From Paracoccaceae bacterium (GTDB taxonomy: Bacteria > Pseudomonadota > Alphaproteobacteria > Rhodobacterales > Rhodobacteraceae), in the NCBI GenBank assembly GCA_029244725.1, contig JAQWQJ010000010.1:1-61069 (forward strand): a stretch of 61,069 nt of DNA, written 5' to 3'. The stretch's first letter is position 1; each line of letters begins with the position of its first letter. The position numbers and the translations under genes are program-made. The notes beneath the pieces were generated by a model. The model worked only from the letters and a program-made list of their open reading frames with translations. It was not told the origin of the DNA and searched no databases. This document shows positions 51,934 through 60,987 of this stretch, piece after piece.

Positions 51934-52632
51934 TTACTCGGCGTTTGCGCTGTCAACATTCACTGTCACGCCTGGGCCCATTGTCGAGCTTAGTGCGATC
52001 TTCTTCATGTATGCGCCTTTAGCGCCGGCAGGACGTGCTTTTGCAAGTGCTGCAATAAACGCGCGAAGGTTTTCAGCCAGCTTGCCTTCGTCGAAGGATG
52101 CTTTGCCGATACCAGCGTGTACAACACCCGCTTTTTCGACTTTGAACTGAACTTCACCACCCTTAGCGTTTTTAACAGCATCTGCGACATCCATAGTCAC
52201 AGTACCAACGCGTGGGTTTGGCATCAGGTTGCGTGGGCCGAGGATTTTACCAAGACGACCAACAACAGGCATCATGTCAGGTGTCGCAATGCAACGATCA
52301 AAATCGATTTTGCCACCCTGAATGGATTCCATCAGGTCCTCTGCGCCAACGATGTCTGCGCCTGCAGCCTGAGCTTCTTCAGCTTTTGGGCCACGTGCAA
52401 AGACTGCAACGCGTACAGTTTTACCAGTACCATTAGGTAGACCAACAACGCCGCGGACCATTTGGTCAGCGTGACGTGGGTCAACACCAAGGTTTACAGC
52501 GATTTCAACAGTCTCGTCGAACTTTGCTTTTGCGTTGGATTTAACCAGTGCAACAGCTTCTTCAACAGAAACGTCTGATTTGCCTACGAATGCTTCACGA
52601 GCGGCGGTGGTGCGTTTTCCGTACTTAGCCAT
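51934..52632 (-). CDS. rplA: 50S ribosomal protein L1
   Basis: The protein has 232 residues with [36 protein letters not shown], the [22 protein letters not shown] block and the final [12 protein letters not shown]. It binds 23S rRNA at the L1 stalk and regulates its own mRNA in other bacteria. It follows rplK by one base. Confidence 0.97.
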   Translation of the reverse strand: MAKYGKRTTAAREAFVGKSDVSVEEAVALVKSNAKAKFDETVEIAVNLGVDPRHADQMVRGVVGLPNGTGKTVRVAVFARGPKAEEAQAAGADIVGAEDLMESIQGGKIDFDRCIATPDMMPVVGRLGKILGPRNLMPNPRVGTVTMDVADAVKNAKGGEVQFKVEKAGVVHAGIGKASFDEGKLAENLRAFIAALAKARPAGAKGAYMKKIALSSTMGPGVTVNVDSANAE

Positions 52633-52633
52633 C

Positions 52634-53059
52634 TTACTTCACCTCGATGCCCATGGAACGTGCCGACCCAAGGATAATCTGCATAGCAGCTTCGATGTCG
52701 GTTGCGTTCAGGTCTTTCATTTTGGCTTCTGCGATTTCTTTCACCTGCTTTGAGGTGACCGAACCAACAACTTCACGACCAGGTGTTTTTGCACCGGACT
52801 TCAGTTTCGCAGCTTTCTTCAGGAAATACGACGCAGGAGGCGTCTTGATGTCCATCGTAAAGGACTTATCCTGATAGTATGTGATTACGGTCGGGCATGG
52901 TGCGCCCGGATCAAGATCCTGTGTCTTAGCGTTAAACGCTTTACAGAATTCCATGATGTTAATTCCGCGCTGACCTAGCGCTGGGCCGACGGGTGGCGAT
53001 GGGTTCGCTTTGCCGGCGGGAACTTGCAGTTTCATTTTACCTGCTAGCTTCTTGGCCAT
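52634..53059 (-). CDS. rplK: 50S ribosomal protein L11
   Basis: The protein has 141 residues from ATG 53059. Upstream in-frame codons to 53077 are ignored because [20 protein letters not shown] is the family N-terminus. It has [22 protein letters not shown] and [12 protein letters not shown]. It is a stalk-base protein bound by the GTPase factors. It is normally adjacent to nusG; here an unrelated gene lies between them. Confidence 0.97.
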   Translation of the reverse strand: MAKKLAGKMKLQVPAGKANPSPPVGPALGQRGINIMEFCKAFNAKTQDLDPGAPCPTVITYYQDKSFTMDIKTPPASYFLKKAAKLKSGAKTPGREVVGSVTSKQVKEIAEAKMKDLNATDIEAAMQIILGSARSMGIEVK

Positions 53060-53277
53060 GGGCCTTCTCCTTTGCAACTCCCTCAGAACGCGTTCCTTAG
53101 GATGTATGTTGTGTGGTTCGGATTGGATGCCGCGGCACCGTTACCTCCCACATTTGATTCGCGCACAAAGGCACGAATTCGATCTGTTAAACCGCTCTCT
53201 TCAAATTGGCAATAGAACCCAAGAAAACAAGGCGGAAACAATACGTTTAGTCATCATTGCACGATTCAAGTTCCTTG

Positions 53278-53970
53278 ATGATGCGAATCGTCTATATTGA
53301 CCCAGTGGAACCCGCAGATAACATAAAAGTGATTTCATCAAACGTCAGCTTTGCGCAAGCAAGCTTAGACGAAGGCGTGACAGTTCCTGCACATATAAAC
53401 GACGGTTCTACGAACAGAAACCCAGATGGGCTTGGGTTCTGGGCATTGATCGCCGAGGACTTTGAAACTTATCAACGTGCGCCTTTATCCCAGGGTTTTT
53501 GGACACTGTTTTGGCATCGTTTCGGCAACGCCCGAATGAACATCAAGCCAAAGCCATTGCGGGTCCCAGCATCCCTTGTCTATAAATTTGGTTTCAAATT
53601 TTCTGAATGGGCCTGCGGAGTGTCGCTGCCCTACACGATCCCAGTCGGTCGTCGGGTGAAAATCGAACATTTTGGCGGCATCATCATTGCAGCCCGCGCA
53701 ATCGGAAACGATGTGGTGTTACGCCAAAATACCACATGTGGAGTAAGCTCAGTTGATGAGATCGGTTTGCTGCCTACCATCGGCGACAGTGTAGACATCG
53801 GCGTCGGAGTCGCCATCCTTGGCGATGTCAAAGTTGGCCACAACGCCAAAATCGGTGCGAATGCTGTGGTTTTGCACGATGTAGAGCCCTGCACCACTGT
53901 CGTAGGCGTACCTGCCAAGCCGTTGAAAAAGACGTCTGAGCCGCTACACGTCGCCTCGCAGTCAGACTAA
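53278..53970 (+). CDS. Serine acetyltransferase-like (left-handed beta-helix) acyltransferase
   Basis: The protein has about 230 residues. The C-terminal part is a hexapeptide-repeat beta-helix with serine acetyltransferase features: IGNDVVLRQNTTCGVSS, PTIGDSVDIGVGVAILGDVKVGHNAKIGANAVVLHDVEPCTTVVGVPAKPL. The N-terminal part has the LIAEDFETYQRAPLSQGFWTLFWHRFGNARM segment and the two near-start ATGs at 53278 and 53281. The usual catalytic histidine of the EIHPG motif is replaced by KIEHFGGII. It is probably a sugar or exopolysaccharide acetyltransferase rather than CysE. It is inserted between nusG and rplK on the opposite strand. Confidence 0.75.
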   Translation: MMRIVYIDPVEPADNIKVISSNVSFAQASLDEGVTVPAHINDGSTNRNPDGLGFWALIAEDFETYQRAPLSQGFWTLFWHRFGNARMNIKPKPLRVPASLVYKFGFKFSEWACGVSLPYTIPVGRRVKIEHFGGIIIAARAIGNDVVLRQNTTCGVSSVDEIGLLPTIGDSVDIGVGVAILGDVKVGHNAKIGANAVVLHDVEPCTTVVGVPAKPLKKTSEPLHVASQSD

Positions 53971-53986
53971 CCCCCAAAAATAAAAA

Positions 53987-54006
53987 GCCCGGCGGTTAGG
54001 CCGGGC
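53987..54006. terminator. Terminator hairpin after the acetyltransferase gene
   Basis: GCCCGGC at 53987-53993 and GCCGGGC at 54000-54006 form a 7-bp GC stem with GGTTAG loop. An A run precedes it on the plus strand, so the T run belongs to the minus strand; it best terminates nusG. Confidence 0.75.
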
Positions 54007-54032
54007 AATCCATTTAGCGATGTGCAACAAAA

Positions 54033-54566
54033 TCAGAGTTGTTTTGTTACCTGAGTGAATTCCAGCTCGACCGGAGTTTCGCGACCAAAGATCGAAACCG
54101 AAACTTTGAGGCGCTGGTTGTCTTCGTCGACATCTTCGATCATGCCGTCGAAATCTTCGAACGGTCCGTCGTTGACTTTGACCCTTTCGCCAATCTCGAA
54201 GCTGATCAACAACTTCGGAGCTTCGGCACCTTCTTCAACGCGGTTGAGGATCTGGTTGACCTCAGCGTCCCGCATTGGCAACGGACGACCCTGTGGGCCA
54301 AGGAAACCTGTGACGCGGTTGATCGAGTTGATCAGGTGATAACCTTGATCGCTCATTTCCATACGAACGAGAACGTAACCGGGCATGAAGCGGCGCTCTG
54401 CAGTAATTTTCTTACCGCGACGCACTTCAATGACTTCTTCTGTTGGAACAAGAACTTCTTCGATCTCATTCTCCAGGCCCGCATCCTCTACAGCAACTTT
54501 GATCTGTTCAGCGATTTTCTTCTCAAAGTTCGAGAGAACACTGATCGAGTACCAACGTTTTGCCAT
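54033..54566 (-). CDS. nusG: Transcription termination/antitermination factor NusG
   Basis: The protein has 177 residues from ATG 54566 (MAKRWYSISVLSNFEKKIAEQ); the frame extends upstream to 54620 but those residues are not NusG-like. It has the NGN domain (MPGYVLVRMEM, VTGFLG) and the C-terminal KOW domain (GERVKVNDGPFEDFDGMIEDVD). It links RNA polymerase to Rho and the ribosome. Confidence 0.97.
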   Translation of the reverse strand: MAKRWYSISVLSNFEKKIAEQIKVAVEDAGLENEIEEVLVPTEEVIEVRRGKKITAERRFMPGYVLVRMEMSDQGYHLINSINRVTGFLGPQGRPLPMRDAEVNQILNRVEEGAEAPKLLISFEIGERVKVNDGPFEDFDGMIEDVDEDNQRLKVSVSIFGRETPVELEFTQVTKQL

Positions 54567-54744
54567 CTGCCTAATTACCTTAGCTACACTGGCAACTTCG
54601 CCAGATTGGTTGAATTCCAAGTCCCGGATAAAACAAGGGCGTGTAACTTGATTCGCTACACGCCATTTTCGGGAATAGTGACGGATTACCGTCTGTGAAT
54701 GAGGATTTCAAGAGGCAAGCGATATCATGCTTGCTAGATCGAAA

Positions 54745-54942
54745 TTAACCGAACAATCCCAGCACGCTTTGAAGACCCGTACGGATAATCAAATCAATTA
54801 TGAAAAAGAAGATCGACGCCAGTGTTGCCAATGCAAAGACCATACCAGTCGTCACAAGTACTTCGCGGCGTGTTGGCCACACAACTTTCGAAACTTCCGC
54901 GCGGACCTGCTGAATAAACTGAAGCGGGTTGGTCATAGCCAT
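54745..54942 (-). CDS. secE: Protein translocase subunit SecE
   Basis: The protein has 65 residues with the single-helix SecE pattern: NPLQFIQQVRAEVSKVVWPTRREVL followed by a C-terminal membrane helix. It is the short alphaproteobacterial form. It lies upstream of nusG, as in most bacteria. It stabilises the SecY channel. Confidence 0.93.
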   Translation of the reverse strand: MAMTNPLQFIQQVRAEVSKVVWPTRREVLVTTGMVFALATLASIFFFIIDLIIRTGLQSVLGLFG

Positions 54943-55012
54943 GATGGAATCTCTCTCCTAGGATCAGGCGGCAGATACGCGCTTCGATGCATGATTTCAA
55001 GCCCGTTCCGCT

Positions 55013-55453
55013 TCACAATGCACCTTCGCCTCCATTCCATTGAAAGCCCCCCAATGGACCCAAAGGAGAAAACGGATTATGGGCCACTTCCCAATAGTGC
55101 CCGTCCAGATCTTGGAAATAACCGGAATACCCACCCCAGAAAACTTCAACAGCTGGCTTTATGATATTTGCCCCTGCAGCTTTGGCCTGCGCAAGGGTAC
55201 TGTCGACGTCATCACGCGAACGAACGTTGTGGGCAAGCATCGCCGAGGTTTTGGTGAATTCGTCTAGTGTCAGCCCGAATTCCTCGGCAACGCCTTTCCA
55301 AGGATAAAGCGAAACAGTCATCGCCCCGAGAATATTAAACGCAACAATCCCGTCTTCTTTGGAAGCAGGCTCCCACCCAAGCGCGGTATAAAACGCTTTT
55401 GCGCGCTCCAAGTCATCTACGCCGAGAACAACTCCTGACAGCCTCTGTTCCAT
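55013..55453 (-). CDS. VOC/glyoxalase-family protein
   Basis: The protein has 146 residues with two betaalphabetabetabeta modules. Features: VVLGVDDLERAKAFYTALGWEP, ISLYPWKG-like first metal region, and YSGYFQDLDGHYWEVAHNP with the second metal ligand glutamate. Members include glyoxalases, dioxygenases and bleomycin-resistance-like proteins. There is no clue to the substrate. It separates secE from the sulfotransferase-like gene. Confidence 0.85.
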   Translation of the reverse strand: MEQRLSGVVLGVDDLERAKAFYTALGWEPASKEDGIVAFNILGAMTVSLYPWKGVAEEFGLTLDEFTKTSAMLAHNVRSRDDVDSTLAQAKAAGANIIKPAVEVFWGGYSGYFQDLDGHYWEVAHNPFSPLGPLGGFQWNGGEGAL

Positions 55454-55462
55454 TAATATCTC

Positions 55463-56380
55463 CTATGCGCCGCGGCTTCTGCCGCTTGGCTTTACTAATT
55501 CAACATCGTCCCATGCACCAATCGTTTCAAGATCGACATTGAAGCTTTCTACACTTTGCGCATGCTCTGCATCTGACCAAGGGTTAAAGTTCTGCGAGGG
55601 ACTGGTCAGTATATACCGCTCTCGTGCCTCTTTCACCCACGCGCGAATATCGCCAGTGCGTCCATTCTCACCCCATTCTATAATCTGCAACAGCGCGGCA
55701 CTGCTTAGCCCTTCGTTCACCCGCCCATCAATGCGCTCAACAAGAGGTCCTATGCGCCAACCAAGCATGCGCCGAAAAACAGGCACGGACACTTCGGGGT
55801 AATCCTCTTTGCGCCACAAATGGATTTGCCCAAGCCCGGGGACCTTGCGCAATCGTCCAACCAAGTTCGACCAACGCAAATCTTCCAATTGGTTGCCCCC
55901 CATGAATTCATCAAAGGTCTTTAACTGCCCCCCCGCAACCCTTTGCGCATACAGCGAAGCGATCCATCTAGACGGCTCTCTAACCGCAAGAAACAAAGTG
56001 ACGGGAAACGGCGCAACGGCAGTCACAAACTTCTCGAGTCTCAGGTCCGCCTGAGGATAAAGAACCCCAGAGTTTTGATCGTTGAACACTGGTCCAAGCG
56101 CGTTTTCCTCGGACAAAACCACCCGCCGTTCGCCTTTAGCAAGATGGGTGATCTGCTCAGACCCACTTCTCCCTGCAATTGGTTCGCCCTTCGGGCGCAA
56201 GCCAAACAGGTCCTGAAAATTGTGCTTGGGGTCACGAAGGTATTTGGGTCCAAAATAGCGAACCCCGTTGTCCAGCAACAGCTTTTCATTGCGCGCCAAC
56301 GTTTTTTGCAAATGAGTCGAAGCCGTTTTATGCGCCCCGAGATGGAGAGCTACAGCAATCTGATGCGCCAATCCTAACAC
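55463..56380 (-). CDS. P-loop sulfotransferase-like protein
   Basis: The protein has 305 residues. The N-terminal P-loop LHLGAHKTASTHLQKTLARN resembles the PAPS-binding start of sulfotransferases, and VTLFLAVREPSRWIASLYAQRV matches their 3'-phosphate-binding region (REPSRWIASLY). These are the two most recognisable parts; the rest is only weakly conserved. It may be a carbohydrate or exopolysaccharide sulfotransferase, or a domain of unknown function with the same fold. Confidence 0.7.
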   Translation of the reverse strand: MLGLAHQIAVALHLGAHKTASTHLQKTLARNEKLLLDNGVRYFGPKYLRDPKHNFQDLFGLRPKGEPIAGRSGSEQITHLAKGERRVVLSEENALGPVFNDQNSGVLYPQADLRLEKFVTAVAPFPVTLFLAVREPSRWIASLYAQRVAGGQLKTFDEFMGGNQLEDLRWSNLVGRLRKVPGLGQIHLWRKEDYPEVSVPVFRRMLGWRIGPLVERIDGRVNEGLSSAALLQIIEWGENGRTGDIRAWVKEARERYILTSPSQNFNPWSDAEHAQSVESFNVDLETIGAWDDVELVKPSGRSRGA

Positions 56381-56520
56381 CCCAATGCAATGTTCTCAGT
56401 CAAGTCAGCCAGTGTTCTTGGGCTAGCGACAATTCTAAAAGCCCCCCGCTTTTACGCAAGGGGTAACTTCAGTCGAACGCATCCCGAATGCACGACGAAC
56501 GTATGCTAAAGTTTGGAAAA

Positions 56521-56596
56521 TGGCAGGGGCACCAGGGCTCGAACCCGGGACCTACGGTTTTGGAGACCGTCGCTCTACCAACTGAGCTATACCCCT
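56521..56596 (-). tRNA. tRNA-Trp (CCA anticodon)
   Basis: The 76-base minus-strand gene ends with a genome-encoded CCA. Acceptor AGGGGTA pairs with TGCCCCT, the D arm has GCTCAGTTGGTAGAGC, the anticodon loop is CTCCAAA with anticodon CCA, and the T arm has GGTTCGAGCCC. It is in the usual place upstream of secE, though two extra genes now lie between. Confidence 0.97.
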
Positions 56597-56734
56597 ACTA
56601 CAGGCGAGGGAAATACGGCAGGCGTTCGTCGAGATCAAGTGGCATTTGCGTGAAAATTCATTTGAACCTTCACGCAAATTGACCAGCATTGTATTTGCAG
56701 CGCCACACCGCACATAAATGTAGCCTTTCTGACC

Positions 56735-57118
56735 CTATCCACCAAGGGCAAAGGCCATGACAAAGACCCCGACAAGACCAATGGAATAAACGCTGCTGCG
56801 GGCAAACGGGATGCCGGACATGTATGCTGGAGCATAGGCTATTCGGCTTAGTACAAACAACTGGGCGCCCAATATCGCTTGGGCCATATCCGTTCCATCA
56901 ATGACCAGCGCTAAAACCGCCAACGTTAAAAAGATCGGAAAGTTCTCTCGCATGTTGCGCGCAGCGCGTTGAGCACGCCCGTGGTATGGTGACGCCACAG
57001 GTTCATCGTCGCGCCCCTTGGAATAGCCCAACACCCCGATCTGCGAGACCAGATAAAGCGACGGTACCGCGATTATCCCCGCATAGACGATCATTCCTGC
57101 AAAAATCCAATAAAGCAT
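56735..57118 (-). CDS. MAPEG-family membrane protein
   Basis: The protein has 127 residues and four helices. RAQRAARNMRENFPIFLTLAVLALV with the ARxxRNxxENxP motif and ARIAYAPAYMSGIPFARSSVYSIG-like C-terminus are MAPEG family marks. Bacterial members are membrane glutathione-binding enzymes or of unknown role. It is divergent from the MmyB-type regulator. Confidence 0.88.
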   Translation of the reverse strand: MLYWIFAGMIVYAGIIAVPSLYLVSQIGVLGYSKGRDDEPVASPYHGRAQRAARNMRENFPIFLTLAVLALVIDGTDMAQAILGAQLFVLSRIAYAPAYMSGIPFARSSVYSIGLVGVFVMAFALGG

Positions 57119-57192
57119 CGTTTCCTCCTGTTGCCTTTCACTTGGAAACTAGGCTCAATCAGGGAATACCCACAATTCCTTGGGAGGGAATG

Positions 57193-57969
57193 ATGAACGG
57201 TTTTGGAGCAGTTCTAAAGGATGTACGCGCTGGATTAGGCATGTCCCAGATATCTTTGGCCAACCATCTGGGATCAACGCAAAGGCATGTGTCATTCCTT
57301 GAAACAGGTCGATCCCGTCCAACACCGTATTTTGTAACGCGAATATGCAAGGAATTATCACTTAGTATCGCGCAAAAGGCTTCGCTCTTTCAGGCCGCGG
57401 GTTTGTCCACGCCATTTGCTACACGTGAACGCAGCTCGGACGAGGTAAAAGCCGCGCTTGATATGATCCATGATCGCGTTTTGCTGAACTGGCCATTCCC
57501 TGCGCTGGTGCTCGACGAGCATTGGACCGTTTTGCGTAGTAACCCACCATTTGAAAAACTGTTCGGCGCGTTTCTACCGACTGCAAACACCCAACCCAAT
57601 CTGCTTGAGATTATGGTCAGCGAAACATTCCGCAGCCTTATCGCCAACTGGGACGAGGCCGCCACGACGTTTTTCTTCCGACTCCAAGCCTCGGCAGCGC
57701 ATAGTTCAAAGGTGCGTGACCTGTTCAGCGTTTGCCGTGAAAAAGGGTTGTTCGACAAAGTAGAAGCCCATCTGCAAGGCGCCGATGCGATGCCGGTATT
57801 CGTTCCAATAACCGTCAATTTGCCAGGGGGAATGCAGCTGCAATTGACGTCGTTGCTGGGCAAATTGGCATCGGTTCAGGATGCACTGGTCGAAGGATTT
57901 GAGATCGAATTGATGCTGCCAACAGATGCACCATCCGAGGCTTTGATGCGCAACGCGTTGGGCAACTAG
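57193..57969 (+). CDS. XRE-family regulator with MmyB-like ligand-binding domain
   Basis: The protein has 258 residues from ATG 57193 with a GGGAGGGA site; the frame opens far upstream at 56986 but overlaps the MAPEG gene. The N-terminal helix-turn-helix includes LKDVRAGLGMSQISLANHLGSTQRHVSFLETGRSRPT (about residues 8-45). The C-terminal part (DEHWTVLRSNPPFEKLFGAF, NLLEIMVS) resembles the MmyB ligand-binding domain. It may regulate the neighbouring MAPEG gene or the following amine oxidase-like gene. Confidence 0.85.
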   Translation: MNGFGAVLKDVRAGLGMSQISLANHLGSTQRHVSFLETGRSRPTPYFVTRICKELSLSIAQKASLFQAAGLSTPFATRERSSDEVKAALDMIHDRVLLNWPFPALVLDEHWTVLRSNPPFEKLFGAFLPTANTQPNLLEIMVSETFRSLIANWDEAATTFFFRLQASAAHSSKVRDLFSVCREKGLFDKVEAHLQGADAMPVFVPITVNLPGGMQLQLTSLLGKLASVQDALVEGFEIELMLPTDAPSEALMRNALGN

Positions 57970-58070
57970 CGCGCAAGTCAGCAATCCTCGATCCACGCAA
58001 ATGCAGCGAAAAGGTGCTGCAAAATCCGCTACCGGTTGCTTTGGTCAAGTTTATTGCGGAACATGGTCGG

Positions 58071-59225
58071 ATGATCGACCGTAGAACTCTTGTAAAAACC
58101 GCCGCAGCCTCATTGTTGGCTGCTCCCAACATCCTCCGTGCCCAAGGCACTAAAACCGTCATAGTCGTTGGGGCAGGATCGGCAGGGTTAACGGCCGCCT
58201 ACCACCTTACCCAACAAGGGATTGATGTGCGGGTGCTTGAGGCATCCAGCCGTTGGGGAGGGCGCGTGCGACGCAATGCAACATTCTCAGACGTCCCAAT
58301 TGATCTCGGTGGTGAATGGATTCACGACGACCCTACGATATTGGGGCAGATGATTGGTCAGGGCGAGACGGACCTTGGGGTCAAAACGATCGAGTATAAC
58401 CCGCAAACCTTCAAATTTTGGCACAAGGACACGTTGCGAAACTTGAACATGCTGAAACACGCCTATGCCGAGGTTAAATTCTACGACACGACTTGGTTTG
58501 GCTTCTTTGAACGCTTTGTTCTGCCAACAGTCGCAGACCGGATCGAGTATAATTCCGTAGTCAACGAAGTATCTGTTTTGTCGGATGGCGTGGCGGTAGA
58601 TCTTAACGAAGGCCGCAGAATGCAAGCAGATCGCGTGCTTATCACCGTCCCGCTGTCCATTCTCAAAAAACGGCGGATCAAGTTCTCAAACGCCCCAGAC
58701 TCTGCGCGACTACGAGACTTAGAGGACGTTGTCTTTGGCAAAGGCTTTAAAGTCTTTTTGAAGTTTAACGAGCGGTTTTACCCCGACATTCTTTTGTTTG
58801 GGTCGCGGCTTAGTGTGCTCGCTGATGAATGGGATTCTAAAATCTACTACGATGCGGCTTTTGGTAAACCGACCGATGACAACCTTCTGGGCCTATTCAC
58901 CGTAAACGAAACCCATCTTCCTCGTGCCTCGCTTTCCAACAAGGCATTGCTAGAAGACGTACTATCCGAGCTAACTGATATTTTTGGAACCGTCGTTACA
59001 CAGTCCTTCGTGTCTGGGACCGTGCAAAACTGGTCGCAAGAACCGCACATTCAGGGCAGCTATTCGATGACCAACGACTCGGATGAGGACCTTGCCGATA
59101 TCCTTGCGCCGATTTCCGGCCGAATTCATTTCGCGGGTGAGGCTTTGGGCGGCGATGCTCAGTCAACCGTCCATGGCGCCGCCTTTTCAGCGATAGAGGC
59201 TGTCCAGGCTATGGTGTCTGGCTAG
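58071..59225 (+). CDS. Flavin-containing amine oxidase-like protein with twin-arginine-type leader
   Basis: The protein has 384 residues from ATG 58071. The N-terminus MIDRRTLVKTAAASLLAAPNILRAQG carries a twin-arginine and hydrophobic core, suggesting Tat export. The FAD motif VVGAGSAGLTAAYHL is near residues 30-44, RWGGRVRR follows, and the C-terminal block GRIHFAGEALGGDAQSTVHGA matches the FAD-binding end of amine oxidases. It is convergent with, and overlaps by 17 bases, the acyltransferase gene. The frame also opens at 58014. The substrate is unknown. Confidence 0.85.
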   Translation: MIDRRTLVKTAAASLLAAPNILRAQGTKTVIVVGAGSAGLTAAYHLTQQGIDVRVLEASSRWGGRVRRNATFSDVPIDLGGEWIHDDPTILGQMIGQGETDLGVKTIEYNPQTFKFWHKDTLRNLNMLKHAYAEVKFYDTTWFGFFERFVLPTVADRIEYNSVVNEVSVLSDGVAVDLNEGRRMQADRVLITVPLSILKKRRIKFSNAPDSARLRDLEDVVFGKGFKVFLKFNERFYPDILLFGSRLSVLADEWDSKIYYDAAFGKPTDDNLLGLFTVNETHLPRASLSNKALLEDVLSELTDIFGTVVTQSFVSGTVQNWSQEPHIQGSYSMTNDSDEDLADILAPISGRIHFAGEALGGDAQSTVHGAAFSAIEAVQAMVSG

Positions 59226-59940
59226 CCTTCATCTCCGCATACATGTCGGCGACCACAGATTGTACGTGATCTGCAAGATCCCGAACTGTGTCTTCAGTAT
59301 AGCCAGACGTATCGATGGGATCGCCAAACCATACGTTGACCGTACCGGGTCGAATTCTCACTGACCCTAGAGGCCAAATTTGATGACCACCGTAACTCGC
59401 GACGGGCACGATAGGAACGCCCGCCCTGATCGCCAGTAGAAATGCCCCCCTCTTAAATCGCATCACCGCATCACGCCCAGACAGCCGACCTTCGCCACCC
59501 CAAGCGACACGCTCGCCCGAATGTAGGGCGGACACGACCCTCTCCATCAGCAGCTCAGTCTCAGCGCGCTGACCGCGAGGTACCATTTCTATCTCAGCAT
59601 TCTTACAAGCCTTGCGCGCAAACGGGATCATAGCGTAGGCATCAGCCGCGGCAGCACGATCAACATGGGGCAATATCGTCGCCGAAAAAGTAAAAACATC
59701 GGCAAACGAGGTCTCGTTATAGCAAACCACACATCCCGTCCCCACTGGCGGAGGTGTGCCGATAGTTTTCATTTTAATGCGGCATGTATTGCGCAGTCGG
59801 GCGAAGCTTTTCTCAAACAATGCGCGGGATTTTTGCTTGTCTCCAACAAGTTTACTTGCCCGGCGGGTCATCAAGGGAACGATAAGCACCCAAAGAAAAA
59901 TTGAGGCAAGTCCGCGCCAAGTCTCAGCAATTGCTTTCAT
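59209..59940 (-). CDS. Lysophospholipid acyltransferase-family protein with altered catalytic motif
   Basis: The protein has 243 residues with a single N-terminal membrane segment. In the LPLAT family the catalytic motif is NHxSxxD; here it reads [11 protein letters not shown], so the catalytic histidine is replaced by glutamate while the aspartate is kept. The second motif ([18 protein letters not shown], usually EGTRS) and the third ([12 protein letters not shown]) are recognisable. It either has lost acyltransferase activity or uses a changed mechanism. The reading frame is otherwise intact. Confidence 0.85.
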   Translation of the reverse strand: MKAIAETWRGLASIFLWVLIVPLMTRRASKLVGDKQKSRALFEKSFARLRNTCRIKMKTIGTPPPVGTGCVVCYNETSFADVFTFSATILPHVDRAAAADAYAMIPFARKACKNAEIEMVPRGQRAETELLMERVVSALHSGERVAWGGEGRLSGRDAVMRFKRGAFLLAIRAGVPIVPVASYGGHQIWPLGSVRIRPGTVNVWFGDPIDTSGYTEDTVRDLADHVQSVVADMYAEMKASQTP

Positions 59941-60046
59941 AGTGTCCCGCTTTTCCAGTTCACCAAACTTGTTGTTCGATCTAGGTTACATATATCCACG
60001 ATATGCATCTGCATCAATTTCACGCAACTCAATGAGGGAACAAACC

Positions 60047-60832
60047 ATGAAATGCCATGAAGTAGACTATGAGATTTTTGGTGACGACATGCAGATTGTC
60101 GAAGTTGAACTCGATCCCTCAGAGGTCGTGATCGCTGAAGCGGGCGCAATGAATTACATGGAAGACGGGATTGGTTTTGAGACCCGTATGGGTGACGGCG
60201 CTCGTCCCTCGGGCGGCATAATGGACTCGCTTCTGAATGTTGGAAAACGCGTGTTGACCGGAGAATCCATTTTCCTCACGCATTTCACAAACAATGGGCA
60301 CAGCAAAAAGCGGGTGGCATTTGCGGCCCCCTATCCAGGCAAAATTATCCCACTTGATATGAATGCGTTGGGTGGAGAGCTGATCTGTCAAAAAGACGCC
60401 TTTCTTTGCGCTGCATTTGGGACATCGACCGACATTGCATTCCAACGCAAACTCGGCGCAGGTTTCTTCGGCGGTGAAGGCTTTATCCTGCAGCGCTTGA
60501 ATGGTGATGGAATGGCGTTCATCCACGTCGGCGGAACGGTCATCAAACGCGAACTCGCAGCGGGCGAAGTTTTGCGCGTTGACACTGGTTGCCTTGCGGC
60601 GATGACATCAGGCGTCGAGTATGACATTGAAAGATCAGGCAATCTCAAATCGATGATCTTTGGTGGTGAAGGCATTTTTCTCGCCACATTGCGCGGCCCC
60701 GGCACCGTGTATTTGCAGAGTCTACCCTTCTCAAGATTGGCAGATCGCGTTCTGCGCGCTGCAGGTCCTGGTGGCAGCAAAGGCGAAGGGTCGGTCCTTG
60801 GTGGCTTAGGCGACATTTTTGGTGATCGATAA
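60047..60832 (+). CDS. AIM24 / TIGR00266 family protein
   Basis: The protein has 261 residues from ATG 60047 with a GAGGGA site; longer frames reach 59756 inside the acyltransferase gene. Family hallmarks: [50 protein letters not shown], and the glycine-rich [22 protein letters not shown]. The fold is a double-stranded beta-helix; the function is not established. It is convergent with tuf. Confidence 0.88.
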   Translation: MKCHEVDYEIFGDDMQIVEVELDPSEVVIAEAGAMNYMEDGIGFETRMGDGARPSGGIMDSLLNVGKRVLTGESIFLTHFTNNGHSKKRVAFAAPYPGKIIPLDMNALGGELICQKDAFLCAAFGTSTDIAFQRKLGAGFFGGEGFILQRLNGDGMAFIHVGGTVIKRELAAGEVLRVDTGCLAAMTSGVEYDIERSGNLKSMIFGGEGIFLATLRGPGTVYLQSLPFSRLADRVLRAAGPGGSKGEGSVLGGLGDIFGDR

Positions 60833-60937
60833 CACTTAGGGTCCACTCGAAGGTGTCATCCTACACTAGAGCTCAATACGTCTTAGTGTCTGTTTTCGTT
60901 GCAAAAATCTATTAGCCACTCTTTGCCCCCCAAAGCA

Positions 60938-60965
60938 AAAGGGCCGCTCGATTGAGCGGCCCTTT
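60938..60965. terminator. Terminator of tuf
   Basis: AAAGGGCCGCTC at 60938-60949 pairs perfectly with GAGCGGCCCTTT at 60954-60965 around GATT. A 12-bp stem with A/T flanks, 22 bases downstream of the tuf stop. It can also stop transcription from the AIM24-family gene. Confidence 0.9.
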
Positions 60966-60987
60966 CATAATTTCGATGTGGTCTAGA

